DNA of 64,000 nt from Arthrobacter echini (lineage in GTDB: Bacteria; Actinomycetota; Actinomycetes; Actinomycetales; Micrococcaceae). The notes beneath the pieces are model-generated. The model worked only from the letters and a program-made list of their open reading frames with translations. It searched no databases and was not told the origin of the DNA. Made by a program: the position numbers and the translations under genes. The number at the start of each line of letters is the position of its first letter. The stretch's first letter is position 1. Below are positions 6,412-16,805 of the stretch, in pieces. Location: the NCBI RefSeq assembly GCF_004803505.1, contig NZ_SSWH01000012.1:1-64000 (forward strand). Reading direction: 5' to 3'.

Positions 6412-7571
6412 GTGGATTTGAAAGTAGGCGTGGTCGGATTCGGGCTACGGTCCGAGCTGTACCGGCACGCACACCACCCGGGCGAAGGCTCGGCGGTGAC
6501 AGTCGTGTGCGATACCAGTGAACGCGGTCGTGCCGACGCCGCGGCCGAACTACCGGATGCTCTGGTCACTGCCGAGCTGGATGACCTGCTCAGCGCCGAC
6601 CTGGACGCCGTCCTGGTCCTGACCCCTGACCATCAACACGCTGCCGTGGCGGTGAGGACCCTGGAAGCGGGCATCCCCACCTTCTGTGAGAAGCCCCTGG
6701 AGGTCACGCTGGAGGCCGTGGACCGCCTGCTGGAGACAGCCTTCCGCACCGGCACCAGACTGTACGTGGGCCACAACATGCGGCACATGCCGGTGGTTCG
6801 CCAGATGAGGGAGATCATCGAGAGCGGCGCCATCGGCGAGGTCAGGGCCGTCTGGTGCCGTCACTTCGTGGGCAACGGCGGGGACTACTACTTCAAGGAC
6901 TGGCACGCGGAGCGCAGGAACACCACCGGCCTGCTGCTGCAGAAGGGCGCCCACGACATCGACGTCATCCACTGGCTGGCCGGCGGCTACACGAGGACGG
7001 TCTCGGCCATGGGGGATCTCGTGGTGTACGGGGACGTGGCATCCCGACGTGAGAATTCGGACCGCCGCCTGTCCGACTGGTTCTCCCTGGACAACTGGCC
7101 GCCGACCGCCCAGACGGATCTGAACCCCCGGCTGGACGTGGAGGACATCTCGATGATGCAGATGACGCTGGACAACGGAGTCCTGGCGTCCTACCAGCAG
7201 TGCCATTTCACTCCTGACTACTGGAGGAACTACACCGTCATCGGCACTGCGGGTCGGCTCGAGAACTTCGGGGACACTTCGGGCGACAAGATCAAGGTGT
7301 GGAACACCCGGAGCCAGGACGGCTTCGTGGACGCGGACCTGGAGGTGGAGATCGCGACGGCGGACGGAGGGCACGGTGGGCCGTCGACGGCGGCCCGACC
7401 GAGACCTCGCCGGTCGCTGCACGGGCTGCCGTCGCAGCCGGAGTCCTCGCGACGCAGTCGTTGCGCAGCGACGGATCGGCCCTCCAGGTGCCCGCGCTGC
7501 GTGCACCCGTGGTGGAATACTTCGCCAGGGGTCAGAACCGGAGCACGGGGTCGCCCAGCGTCCGCAGATAG
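6412..7571 (+). pseudogene. Gfo/Idh/MocA-family oxidoreductase, frameshifted near the 3' end
   Basis: The intact frame gives an N-terminal NAD(P)-binding fold (KVGVVGFG at 4-11, CEKP at 92-95) and the family C-terminal domain (LLLQKGAHDIDVIHW, LNPRLDVEDISMMQM), up to GGHGG at 7380. The expected continuation then appears in another frame from 7383 (VDGGPTETSPVAARAAV to YFARGQNRS), stopping at 7571. Compared with relatives, about a dozen residues between GGHGG and the DGG are missing, so a short deletion not divisible by three has shifted the frame. Read straight through, the first frame runs to 7740, antisense to the next gene, with an Arg/Pro-rich tail. Such enzymes oxidise sugars or inositols. 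A sequencing error cannot explain the missing residues alone. Confidence 0.75.
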
Positions 7572-7627
7572 CGCAGCGGCGTCAGCACGTACTCGCGGGC
7601 CGTTGTCGCATTCCCTTCGAACCCGGA

Positions 7628-8956
7628 TCAGCCGAGCTTCGAGGGCCTGCTGCCGTGGTCGCGCGACTCGAGCTCCTCGGGACCTGCGACGTGTTCGCTG
7701 CCGCGGACCCGCGCGATCGCCGTCATGCCGTGGAAGATGAGCAGTGCAGCGGCCGTGCCGAGGGCGATGCCGGCGAAGCTCAGCTCGCCGATCACCCAGG
7801 TGAAGTCCGCGATGCCGATCACCAGGGCGACGCCGGCCGTGGAGAGATTGATCGGGTTGGAGAAGTCCACCTGGTTCTGCACCCAGATGCGCACACCGAG
7901 GATCCCGATCATCCCGTAGAGGACCACGCCCGCGCCGCCGAGCACCCCGGGAGGGACGGTGGCGATCAGCGCCCCGAACTTGGGGAAGAGGCTCAGCAGG
8001 ATCGCGACGACGCCGGCCACCCAGTAGGCGGCCGTCGAGTATACGCGCGAGGCCGCCATGACGCCGATGTTCTCGGCGTACGTGGTGGTGCCCGACCCTC
8101 CGCCGGCCCCTGCGATCATGGTCGCCACACCGTCCGCCATGAGGGCGCGGCCGGTCAGCGGGTCCAGGTCGCGGCCGGTCATGGCCGCGACGGACTTCAC
8201 GTGGCCGATGTTCTCCGCGACGAGGACGAGGACCACGGGGACGAAGAGCCCGACGACGGAGAGGTGGAACTCGGGAGTAGCGAAGTCGGGCAGGCCGATC
8301 CAGGCGGCAGCGCCGATGGCCGCGAGATCCACCTCCCCGCGGAGCAGGGCGACGGCGTACCCGGCGAGCACGCCGACGAGGATCGACAGCCGCCCGAGGA
8401 TGCCCCTGAACAGGACGGTGACGAGCAGGATCGCGATCACCGTGACGAGCGCCGTGAGCGGAGCCTGCTCGAAGCTCGCCTTGGCCGTCGGTGCCAGATT
8501 GAGACCGATCAGGGCGACGATGGAGCCCGTGACGATCGGGGGCATCGCCACCTGGAGCCAGCGGGCACCGACGGTGTGCACGATGAACCCGATCACCGCC
8601 AGGGCGGCCCCGGCCATGATGATTCCGCCGAGGGCACCCGCGGCCCCGTGCTGGGACTGGGCCGCCGCGATCGGGGCGATGAACGCGAAGCTCGACCCGA
8701 GATAGCTGGGAATCCTGCCCGCCGTGATGACGAGGAACAACAGGGTGCCGATCCCGGAGAACAGGAGCGTGGTGGAGGGCGGGAAACCGGTGATCAACGG
8801 GACGAGGAAGGTCGCCCCGAACATCGCGACGACGTGCTGTGCGCCGATGCCGATGGTCCGGGGCCAGCTCAGGCGCTCATCCGGTGCCACGAAGCCGCCG
8901 GGCCGCACGTTCCTGCCGTCCCCGTGGAGAGTCCAGCCGATACCTCGTATGCTCAT
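7628..8956 (-). CDS. uraA: Uracil/xanthine permease, NCS2 family
   Basis: A 442-residue membrane protein with about 14 hydrophobic segments. Family signatures are IGAQHVVAMFGATFLVPL at the first helix, SSFAFIAPI, the GGGSGTTTYAENIG segment that forms part of the substrate site, and a TM8 glutamate region near LVAENIGHVKSV. NCS2 proteins are proton symporters for uracil or xanthine; this one fits the uracil (UraA) branch by the QHVVAMFG and ENIG motifs. The start ATG at 8956 has GGAAGG seven bases upstream. It is a single-gene unit facing the dehydrogenase pseudogene. The substrate is inferred from family. Confidence 0.88.
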   Translation of the reverse strand: MSIRGIGWTLHGDGRNVRPGGFVAPDERLSWPRTIGIGAQHVVAMFGATFLVPLITGFPPSTTLLFSGIGTLLFLVITAGRIPSYLGSSFAFIAPIAAAQSQHGAAGALGGIIMAGAALAVIGFIVHTVGARWLQVAMPPIVTGSIVALIGLNLAPTAKASFEQAPLTALVTVIAILLVTVLFRGILGRLSILVGVLAGYAVALLRGEVDLAAIGAAAWIGLPDFATPEFHLSVVGLFVPVVLVLVAENIGHVKSVAAMTGRDLDPLTGRALMADGVATMIAGAGGGSGTTTYAENIGVMAASRVYSTAAYWVAGVVAILLSLFPKFGALIATVPPGVLGGAGVVLYGMIGILGVRIWVQNQVDFSNPINLSTAGVALVIGIADFTWVIGELSFAGIALGTAAALLIFHGMTAIARVRGSEHVAGPEELESRDHGSRPSKLG

Positions 8957-9057
8957 GGGTCTGCCTTCCGAAGGTCATCGCGGAGTCCCGGGAAATCCTA
9001 CCGGCACCGTGCGGGCTTCGATGCTACGTTGCAGAACAACGAGAGAAGGGCTGGATC

Positions 9058-9909
9058 ATGACATTCGCTGTTGCAGGACGCACGATCCTCATCACGGGGG
9101 CGGGCCGCGGCATGGGCAGGCTCTACGTGGAGCGCGCGGTCCAGGAGGGGGCTGCCGCCGTCGTCCTGTGGGACATCGACGGGACTGCCCTGGAAGAAGT
9201 GGTCGCGTCGCTGACCTCGAACGCGACCACATTGCACAGCTACGTGGTGGACGTCGCGTCCCTCGAGTCGATCGAGACCGCCGCGCAGGCGGTCATGAAC
9301 GACGTCGGCGTGCCCGACATGCTGGTCAACAACGCCGGGATCGTCCGCGGCAAGTACTTCTGGGACCACGATCCCACGCACGACATCGACGCGACCCTGG
9401 ACATCAACCTCGCAGGTCCCATGCACGTCACGCGGGCCTTCCTCCCGGGGATGATCGGACGGGGCACCCCGGGCAGGATCCTCAATGTCGCCTCGGCGTC
9501 GGGAACCCTGGCGGTGCCGCGGATGAGCGTCTACGCAGCCACCAAGTGGGCCATGATCGGGTGGAGCGACTCACTTCGCCTGGAACTCGTCGAGGCCCGC
9601 CATCCCATCGCCGTCACCACCCTGATTCCCAGCTACATCACGACGGGCATGTTCGAGGGCGCACGCGGGCCGCTGCTGACACCGCTGATGGAACCCGAGT
9701 ACGTGGTCGACAAGGCCTGGCGCGGAGCGCTCGAGGGCAGGGCCCGCGTGCAGCTGCCCTGGACCGTCCAGCTCGCCGGAACCCTGCGCAATCTCCTGCC
9801 GCAGCCGGTGTGGGACGTCGTCGCCGGACGCGTCTTCCGCGTCTACAGCTCGATGGAGAACTTCACCGGGCGCCCGGTCGGCGCCCCTGACCGGAAGGTA
9901 GACCGATGA
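9058..9909 (+). CDS. Short-chain dehydrogenase/reductase
   Basis: A 283-residue SDR with the nucleotide-binding motif TGAGRGMG at 14-21, NNAG, an active-site serine in VASASG and the YAATK pair (Tyr and Lys). The acidic residue after strand 2 (LWDID) suggests NAD rather than NADP. The start is ATG 9058 with GAGAAGGG upstream; the open frame extends further 5' but without family similarity. The stop overlaps the start of the aldehyde dehydrogenase gene (ATGA), so the two are one operon. A plausible reading is alcohol-to-aldehyde-to-acid oxidation, or lipid or aromatic metabolism; the substrate is unknown. Confidence 0.85.
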   Translation: MTFAVAGRTILITGAGRGMGRLYVERAVQEGAAAVVLWDIDGTALEEVVASLTSNATTLHSYVVDVASLESIETAAQAVMNDVGVPDMLVNNAGIVRGKYFWDHDPTHDIDATLDINLAGPMHVTRAFLPGMIGRGTPGRILNVASASGTLAVPRMSVYAATKWAMIGWSDSLRLELVEARHPIAVTTLIPSYITTGMFEGARGPLLTPLMEPEYVVDKAWRGALEGRARVQLPWTVQLAGTLRNLLPQPVWDVVAGRVFRVYSSMENFTGRPVGAPDRKVDR

Positions 9910-11273
9910 ACGCCGCAACACTTCTCGCAGACCACCGCAGATTCTTCGACACCGGTGCCACCCGCCCCGTCGCCTGGCGCAGGGAGCAGCTGCAGTCGTT
10001 CCTGCGCATGCTCGCCGAGCGTGAGGACGATTTCACCAGTGCACTCGAGGAGGATCTCGGCAAGAGCCGCTCCGAGTCGTTCCTCTCCGAGGTGGCCGTG
10101 GTGCGGTCCGAACTGGACTTCGCACTCAAGCACCTGGAGTCCTGGATGGCGCCCGAGAAAGTCGCCGTGCCCGGGGGCCTGCGCCCGGCGCGAGCCTGGA
10201 CCCAGGCGCGGCCCCTCGGCGTCGTCCTGATCATCGGGCCGTGGAACTATCCGATGCAGCTGGTTCTGGCCCCTCTCGTGGGTGCGCTCGCCGCGGGCAA
10301 TGCCGCGGTGATCAAGCCCAGCGAACTGGCGCCGGCGACGTCGGCCGCGCTTGCACGCCTGGTCCCGCTGTACCTCGACCGCTCGGCGGTGTCCGTGGTG
10401 GAGGGCGGGGTGGAGGTGAGCACCGATCTGCTGGCCCAGGCCTGGGACCACATCTTCTACACGGGGGGCGAGCGCGTGGGGAAGATCGTCATGAAGGCGG
10501 CGGCGGAGCATCTGACGCCGGTGACGCTCGAACTCGGCGGCAAGTCACCCGCCGTCGTCGTGGGCGGCGATCTGCGCGCCATGGCCAGGCGCATCGCGTA
10601 CGGGAAGTTCATGAACGCCGCCCAGACCTGTGTGGCCCCCGACTACGTCCTGACGACGCCGGACCGGGCGCCCGAGCTCGCCGAGGCGCTGGCCGAGGCG
10701 GTGCGGGACTTCTACGGCAGCGACCCGCAGGCATCGGACGACTACGGGCGGATCGTCAACGACGACCACTTCGACCGGCTCGTGGACCTGCTGCCGGACG
10801 GCACGGTGGTCTCCGGGGGCGGGCACGAGCGCGGCGAGCGGTACATCGAGCCGACGATCCTGCGCGAGGTGGACCCGGGATCGGCGCTCATGCAGGAGGA
10901 GATCTTCGGGCCCCTCCTGCCCATCGTCGAGGTCGAGGACCTGGACGCGGCCATCGAATTCATCGCCGCGCGGCCGCATCCCCTGGCCGCGTATCTGTTC
11001 AGCGACAGCGAGGAGCACCTGGACGAGTTCACGGAGCGGGTCCAGGCCGGCGGCCTGGCGCACAACGTGTCCACCATCCAGCTCGCGGTCCCGGGGCTGC
11101 CCTTCGGCGGCGTCGGAATGAGTGGTATGGGCAGTTACCACGGGTACGAGTCCTTCCGGACGTTCAGTCACCGTCAGTCCGTGTTCTCCAAGCCCACCCG
11201 GGTGGACACGCTCCGGCTGGCGTACCCACCCTTCGGTCCGCTCAAGCGGAGGCTCCTGCGCAAGCTCCTCTGA
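9906..11273 (+). CDS. Aldehyde dehydrogenase (class 3 type)
   Basis: A 455-residue NAD(P)-dependent aldehyde dehydrogenase. The cofactor site is IGPWNYPMQL with IKPSELAP. The general base Glu is in TLELGGKSP, and the catalytic Cys is in NAAQTCVAPDYVL. The EEIFGPLLPI motif and short length place it in the ALDH3-like group, whose members oxidise medium-chain fatty or aromatic aldehydes. The C-terminus is rich in basic and hydrophobic residues (LKRRLLRKLL), which in ALDH3 relatives can associate with membranes. It is translationally coupled to the SDR upstream, so it probably takes the aldehyde made by that enzyme. Confidence 0.9.
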   Translation: MNAATLLADHRRFFDTGATRPVAWRREQLQSFLRMLAEREDDFTSALEEDLGKSRSESFLSEVAVVRSELDFALKHLESWMAPEKVAVPGGLRPARAWTQARPLGVVLIIGPWNYPMQLVLAPLVGALAAGNAAVIKPSELAPATSAALARLVPLYLDRSAVSVVEGGVEVSTDLLAQAWDHIFYTGGERVGKIVMKAAAEHLTPVTLELGGKSPAVVVGGDLRAMARRIAYGKFMNAAQTCVAPDYVLTTPDRAPELAEALAEAVRDFYGSDPQASDDYGRIVNDDHFDRLVDLLPDGTVVSGGGHERGERYIEPTILREVDPGSALMQEEIFGPLLPIVEVEDLDAAIEFIAARPHPLAAYLFSDSEEHLDEFTERVQAGGLAHNVSTIQLAVPGLPFGGVGMSGMGSYHGYESFRTFSHRQSVFSKPTRVDTLRLAYPPFGPLKRRLLRKLL

Positions 11274-11274
11274 G

Positions 11275-11332
11275 GTTCCGGCCACCGGAACGACGGCACG
11301 TCCGACGGCGCTGATCCGCCGGCTCGTCGGAC
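11275..11332. terminator. Two stem-loops between convergent genes
   Basis: GTTCCGG-CCA-CCGGAAC (11275-11291) begins two bases after the aldehyde dehydrogenase stop. A second stem pairs GTCCGACG (11300-11307) with CGTCGGAC (11325-11332). They fill the gap to the pgm stop on the other strand and could terminate from both sides. There is no T-run, as is common in actinobacteria. Confidence 0.5.
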
Positions 11333-11345
11333 GCGTCGTCGGCAC

Positions 11346-12977
11346 TCAGCCGATGACGCCGTCGACCAGCGCCTTCGCCTCGGCCTGCACCTGGGCCAGG
11401 TGCTCCTCGCCCCTGAAGGACTCGGCGTAGATCTTGTAGACGTCCTCCGTGCCCGAGGGCCGGGCGGCGAACCATGCGCTCTCGGTGGTGACCTTCAACC
11501 CGCCCACGGGGGCGCCGTTACCCGGTGCCTCCGTGAGGCGGGCCGTGATGTCCTCGCCGGCCAGGGTGGTGGCGGTGACGTCCGACGGCGACAGCTTGCC
11601 CAGGGCGGCCTTCTGCTCGCGCGTGGCTGCGGCGTCGATCCGCGCATACACGGGCGCGCCGAAGCGGTCGGTCAGTCCGGCGTAGTGCTGGGAGGGAGTC
11701 CTGCCGGTCACCGCGGTGATCTCCGAGGCCAGCAGCGCCAGGAGGACGCCGTCCTTGTCCGTGCTCCAGGGCCTGCCGTCCAGCCGCAGGAACGAGGCGC
11801 CGGCGGACTCCTCACCGCCGAAGGCGAGCTCGCCGCTGAGCAGGCCGGGCACGAACCACTTGAAGCCCACCGGGACCTCCTGCAGCACGCGTCCGAGATC
11901 CGCCGCGACACGGTCGATGATCGACGACGAGACCAGCGTCTTGCCGATCACCGCGTCCTGCCGCCAGTGAGGGCGATTCGCGTACAGATACTGGATGGCG
12001 ACGGCGAGATAGTGGTTGGGGTTCATCAGGCCGGCGTCGGGCGTGACGATCCCGTGGCGGTCGGCGTCGGCGTCGTTGCCCGTGGCGATGTCGAACCGGC
12101 CTGCCTGCTCGATCAGAGACGCCATGGCGTAAGGCGAGGAGCAGTCCATGCGGATCTTCTCGTCCCAGTCCAGCGTCATGAAGGCCCATTGCGGGTCCAC
12201 CGTGGGATTGACGACCGTGAGATTCAGGCCGTGGCGCTCGCCGATGGCGCCCCAGTAGTCCACGGATGCCCCGCCCATGGGATCGGCTCCGATGTGCACG
12301 CCGGCGGAGCGGATGGCTTCGAGATCCAGCACCGACGGGAGATCTGCCACGTAGTGCTGCAGGAAGTCGTAGCTGCCGATGCCCTCGGCGGTGCGGGCCT
12401 GCGCGAGCGGGATGCGCCTCACCTCGCGCAGACCGCCCTCGAGCAGGGTGTTGGCCCGGTTCGCGATCCAGGTGGTGGCGTCGGAATCGGCCGGTCCGCC
12501 GTGCGGCGGGTTGTACTTGAACCCGCCGTCGGCCGGCGGGTTGTGCGAGGGCGTGATGACGATGCCGTCGGACTGCTCGGTGTGCGCGGCGTTGTAGGTG
12601 AGGATCGCGTGGGACACCGCCGGGGTGGGGGTGTACGCGCCACGGGCGTCGATCAGGACGGTGACGCCGTTGGCGGCGAGAACCTCGAGCGCGCTGTTCT
12701 GCGCGGGCTCGGAGAGGGCATGTGTGTCCTTGCCCATGAAGAGCGGCCCGGTGATGCCCTGGCCCGCCCGGTACTCGACGATCGCCTGGGTGATCGCCAG
12801 GATGTGCCCTTCGTTGAAGGACGACTTCAGCGACGACCCGCGATGGCCCGAGGTGCCGAAGGCCACGCGCTGTGCCGGCTCGGAGAGGTCCGGTTCGACG
12901 TCGAAGTACGCGTCGAGCAAGCTGGTTATGTCGACGAGGTCGCTGGGAAGGGCTACGGTGCCCGCTCGATTTGCCAT
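11346..12977 (-). CDS. pgm: Phosphoglucomutase, alpha-D-glucose specific
   Basis: A 543-residue phosphohexomutase interconverting glucose 1-phosphate and glucose 6-phosphate, linking glycolysis to glycogen, trehalose and cell-wall sugar nucleotides. Seen in sequence: [11 protein letters not shown] near residue 41, the phosphoserine loop [15 protein letters not shown], the metal loop [10 protein letters not shown], the sugar-specificity loop [11 protein letters not shown] and the C-terminal phosphate-binding [16 protein letters not shown]. The length fits the E. coli Pgm type. The start is ATG 12977. It is monocistronic. Confidence 0.95.
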   Translation of the reverse strand: MANRAGTVALPSDLVDITSLLDAYFDVEPDLSEPAQRVAFGTSGHRGSSLKSSFNEGHILAITQAIVEYRAGQGITGPLFMGKDTHALSEPAQNSALEVLAANGVTVLIDARGAYTPTPAVSHAILTYNAAHTEQSDGIVITPSHNPPADGGFKYNPPHGGPADSDATTWIANRANTLLEGGLREVRRIPLAQARTAEGIGSYDFLQHYVADLPSVLDLEAIRSAGVHIGADPMGGASVDYWGAIGERHGLNLTVVNPTVDPQWAFMTLDWDEKIRMDCSSPYAMASLIEQAGRFDIATGNDADADRHGIVTPDAGLMNPNHYLAVAIQYLYANRPHWRQDAVIGKTLVSSSIIDRVAADLGRVLQEVPVGFKWFVPGLLSGELAFGGEESAGASFLRLDGRPWSTDKDGVLLALLASEITAVTGRTPSQHYAGLTDRFGAPVYARIDAAATREQKAALGKLSPSDVTATTLAGEDITARLTEAPGNGAPVGGLKVTTESAWFAARPSGTEDVYKIYAESFRGEEHLAQVQAEAKALVDGVIG

Positions 12978-13135
12978 GGCCCCAGCATGTCAAACAAGAG
13001 GAGCGATTACACCCGTCCTCCGGCCGCGGCTCCGAAGTGTTACGCAGAACCCCGCAGGTTGCCGGGTCGATGCTGGTCAGTAAGCTGATGAACAGCCCCC
13101 GACCAGGGAGCGGACGCAGCACGGAAGGCACCGAC

Positions 13136-13297
13136 ATGAGCGAGAATCATAGCGATACACCGTCCAACGATCCCGAGGAGCAGGGCGCGGAGGAAGCCGG
13201 AGCACTCGACGAGCAGAGGGAGGGCGGCTACGGCGGACCGGATCCCGAAGAAGAGGTGGCGCCGGGCTTCGAGGCGGACAACGAGAACGGTTCCTGA
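13136..13297 (+). CDS. Small acidic hypothetical protein
   Basis: A 53-residue protein with a very acidic, Gly- and Glu-rich composition (DEQREGGYGGPDPEEE) and no hydrophobic segment, so it is probably disordered and cytoplasmic. The ATG at 13136 has GGAAGG eight bases upstream and the frame closes just before a strong terminator-like hairpin, which support a real gene. No family is recognised. It shares composition, but not clear homology, with the 104-residue protein at 20766. Confidence 0.55.
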   Translation: MSENHSDTPSNDPEEQGAEEAGALDEQREGGYGGPDPEEEVAPGFEADNENGS

Positions 13298-13385
13298 CCG
13301 AGAGCTGACGCGCTCGGCCGAGTCGTCAGCGACTGCGGTCGGGACCGGCCCGGGCGTGACTGCGGGTCTGTGCCGCACGGGCTCG

Positions 13386-13504
13386 CGGTCAGGACCCACT
13401 GCCGGGGTCGCGGAGTGCCCGCGGCCCCGGCAGTCCTCTGTCCGATGGCTGTGTCTCCGAGGTCCTGACCGGGCGCCGGGCCGCATGGTTCTCCCGGTCA
13501 GGAC
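13386..13504. repeat. Inverted and direct copies of a GGTCAGGAC motif
   Basis: CGGTCAGGACC (13386-13396) is inverted at 13461-13471 and partly repeated in direct orientation at 13495-13504. Another partial inverted copy overlaps the end of the small acidic gene near 13289. The copies flank the hairpin at 13398-13434 and can form a larger nested structure. Confidence 0.55.
13398..13434. terminator. Strong bidirectional hairpin
   Basis: A 16-bp stem (13398-13413 with 13419-13434), with one G-T wobble and a 5-base loop. It lies between the convergent small acidic gene and the acyl-CoA ligase gene. It is very stable and GC-rich and lacks a T-run. Confidence 0.7.
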
Positions 13505-13515
13505 GCAGTCTCCGG

Positions 13516-15039
13516 TCAGACGGTGATCTCGCGCTTGAGGATCTTGCCCGTGGGACCCTTGGGCAGCGCGTCGACGATCACCACGCGGCGCGGGTACTTG
13601 TAGGCTGCGACACGCTCCTTCGCGAAGTCGACGATCTCCTGCGCGAGCGCATCGGAGGCGGCGTCGTCGGCCGGGGTGTGCTCGGACTTGATGCCGACGA
13701 CGGCCACGATCTCCTCACCGTGCAGCTCGTCAGGTACCCCGATCACGGCGGCCTCGGCAACGGCGGGATGCTCGTAGAGCACCTCCTCCACCTCCCGCGG
13801 GTACACGTTGTACCCGCCGCGGAGGATCACTTCCTTCTTGCGGTCGACGATGAAGATCAGACCGTCCTCGTCGAAGCGTGCCAGGTCACCGGTGCGGAAC
13901 CAGCCGTCGGGGATCGCGGCCCTGGTGGCCTCCTCGTTCTGCCAGTAGCCCTTCATCACGCAGTGCCCGCGGACGGAGAGTTCCCCGACGTCGCCCTGTG
14001 GCACCTCGTTGCCCTCGCCGTCGAGCATCCGGACCTCCACGCCCTCCACGGGTGTACCGATGGAGCCGGGTTTGCGGAGCTCGCCCACACGGTTGAAGCT
14101 GACGATCGGGGAGGTCTCGGACAGGCCGTAGCCCTCAAGCAGATCGGCCTTGAACACGCGCTCGAACTCGTGCAGCACCTCGACCGGCAGCGCCGACCCG
14201 CCCGAGACGGCGAGGCGGACGGAGGAGAGATCGGTAGAGGTGACACTCGGGGTGCGCAGCATGGAGACATACATGGTGGGTACGCCCTCGAAGATCGTCA
14301 CGCGATCCCGCGCGATGATCTCGAGCGCCTTGCCCGGTTCGAACCGCGGCAGGAGAGTCAGGGTGGCGCCGGTGAGGACGGAGGCGTTGAGGGCGCACGT
14401 CTGGCCGAAGATGTGGAAGAACGGCAGGCCACCGAAGAGCACCTCGCCCTCCTTGGTCCCCATCAGGTCGCGGGACACCTCGGTGTTGCGGGCGAGATTC
14501 GTGTGCGAGAGCGTAGCGCCCTTGGGCCGGCCGGTGGTCCCCGAGGTGTAGAGCACGACGGCGGTGTCCTCGCCGTCGCGGTCCACGACGTCCGGTGAGG
14601 GCTCGGCCGCCGAGACCCGCTGCATGAAGGCCCCGCTGTCCACGGTCACCACGTCGACGGACGTGCCGCTTTCGTCCCCGGCTGCCTCGGCGCCGGCGTT
14701 CGCTTCGCCGATGACGCCCTCCCAGGCGAAGGCGAGCCTCGCGCCCGAGTTGGTCAGGTGATAGGCGACCTCGCGGCCCTTCAGCAACGGGTTCAGCGGT
14801 ACGACGACGGCGCCGGTCCGCAGCACGCCGTAGTAGACGAAGGCCATCTGCGGGATGTTCGGCATCATGAGTGCCACGCGGTCGCCCCGCTCGATGCCGT
14901 ACTCACCGAGGATGGTCGCGATCTTCTGGCTGAGCAGCTCCAGGGCGCCGAAGGTGATCTCGACGTCGTCGAGCTTGATGGCCACCACCGACGGGCTCCT
15001 CTTCGCGGTGGACACCAGATTGTTGGCGAGGTTGGTCAC
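13516..15039 (-). CDS. Long-chain acyl-CoA ligase (AMP-binding)
   Basis: A 507-residue member of the adenylate-forming family that activates a carboxylic acid with ATP and loads it on CoA. Motifs: VLYTSGTTGRPKGATLSH (P-loop), EGYGLSETSP, GWFRTGDLA, and the C-terminal DRKKEVILRGGYNVYP hinge with the catalytic Lys in PKGPTGKILKR. The order and spacing fit medium/long-chain fatty acid ligases (FadD type). The GTG at 15039 was chosen because GAAGGAG lies five bases upstream; an in-frame ATG at 15057 would add six residues. It stands alone, so the physiological acid is unknown. Confidence 0.88.
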   Translation of the reverse strand: MTNLANNLVSTAKRSPSVVAIKLDDVEITFGALELLSQKIATILGEYGIERGDRVALMMPNIPQMAFVYYGVLRTGAVVVPLNPLLKGREVAYHLTNSGARLAFAWEGVIGEANAGAEAAGDESGTSVDVVTVDSGAFMQRVSAAEPSPDVVDRDGEDTAVVLYTSGTTGRPKGATLSHTNLARNTEVSRDLMGTKEGEVLFGGLPFFHIFGQTCALNASVLTGATLTLLPRFEPGKALEIIARDRVTIFEGVPTMYVSMLRTPSVTSTDLSSVRLAVSGGSALPVEVLHEFERVFKADLLEGYGLSETSPIVSFNRVGELRKPGSIGTPVEGVEVRMLDGEGNEVPQGDVGELSVRGHCVMKGYWQNEEATRAAIPDGWFRTGDLARFDEDGLIFIVDRKKEVILRGGYNVYPREVEEVLYEHPAVAEAAVIGVPDELHGEEIVAVVGIKSEHTPADDAASDALAQEIVDFAKERVAAYKYPRRVVIVDALPKGPTGKILKREITV

Positions 15040-15203
15040 TCGATCTCCTTCGATCATTCGTTGTGCAGCAGCGGCTGGTCACGATGTTACCGGTGAGTAG
15101 CAGTCTGTGGGATCGCGGAGTGTCGTGCAACAGCACCCAGCTCCGGTCTCCTGCGGCAGAGCACGACGCCGGGGCCGGTTCCGGGGTGATTGGAGCCTCA
15201 AAG

Positions 15204-15226
15204 GGCGTGTCGCGCCACGACGCGCC
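15204..15226. other. Stem-loop in the gap between two minus-strand genes
   Basis: A 9-bp stem (15204-15212 with 15218-15226, one G-T pair) around a five-base loop. It lies upstream of the acyl-CoA ligase gene and beyond the peptide transporter stop (15298). It could be a regulatory site or a transcription stop. The rest of 15040-15297 shows nothing else recognisable. Confidence 0.35.
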
Positions 15227-15297
15227 GTCTCATCAGCGGGACATGGAGCGGAAGACCCCGAGTCCGGGACGGCCGGGCCGCGGGCGCGACCCCTGAG

Positions 15298-16761
<1,464 letters not shown>

Positions 16762-16805
16762 CAGTCAATGGTCCCGCCCGGCGGGAGGCGAAGCAAGCGT
16801 GCGGG

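Noticed and set aside
7376..9061. A 561-codon open frame antisense to the uracil permease gene
   Set aside because: It is rich in Asp, Gly, Arg and His, typical of the complement of a hydrophobic gene, and has no recognisable domains.
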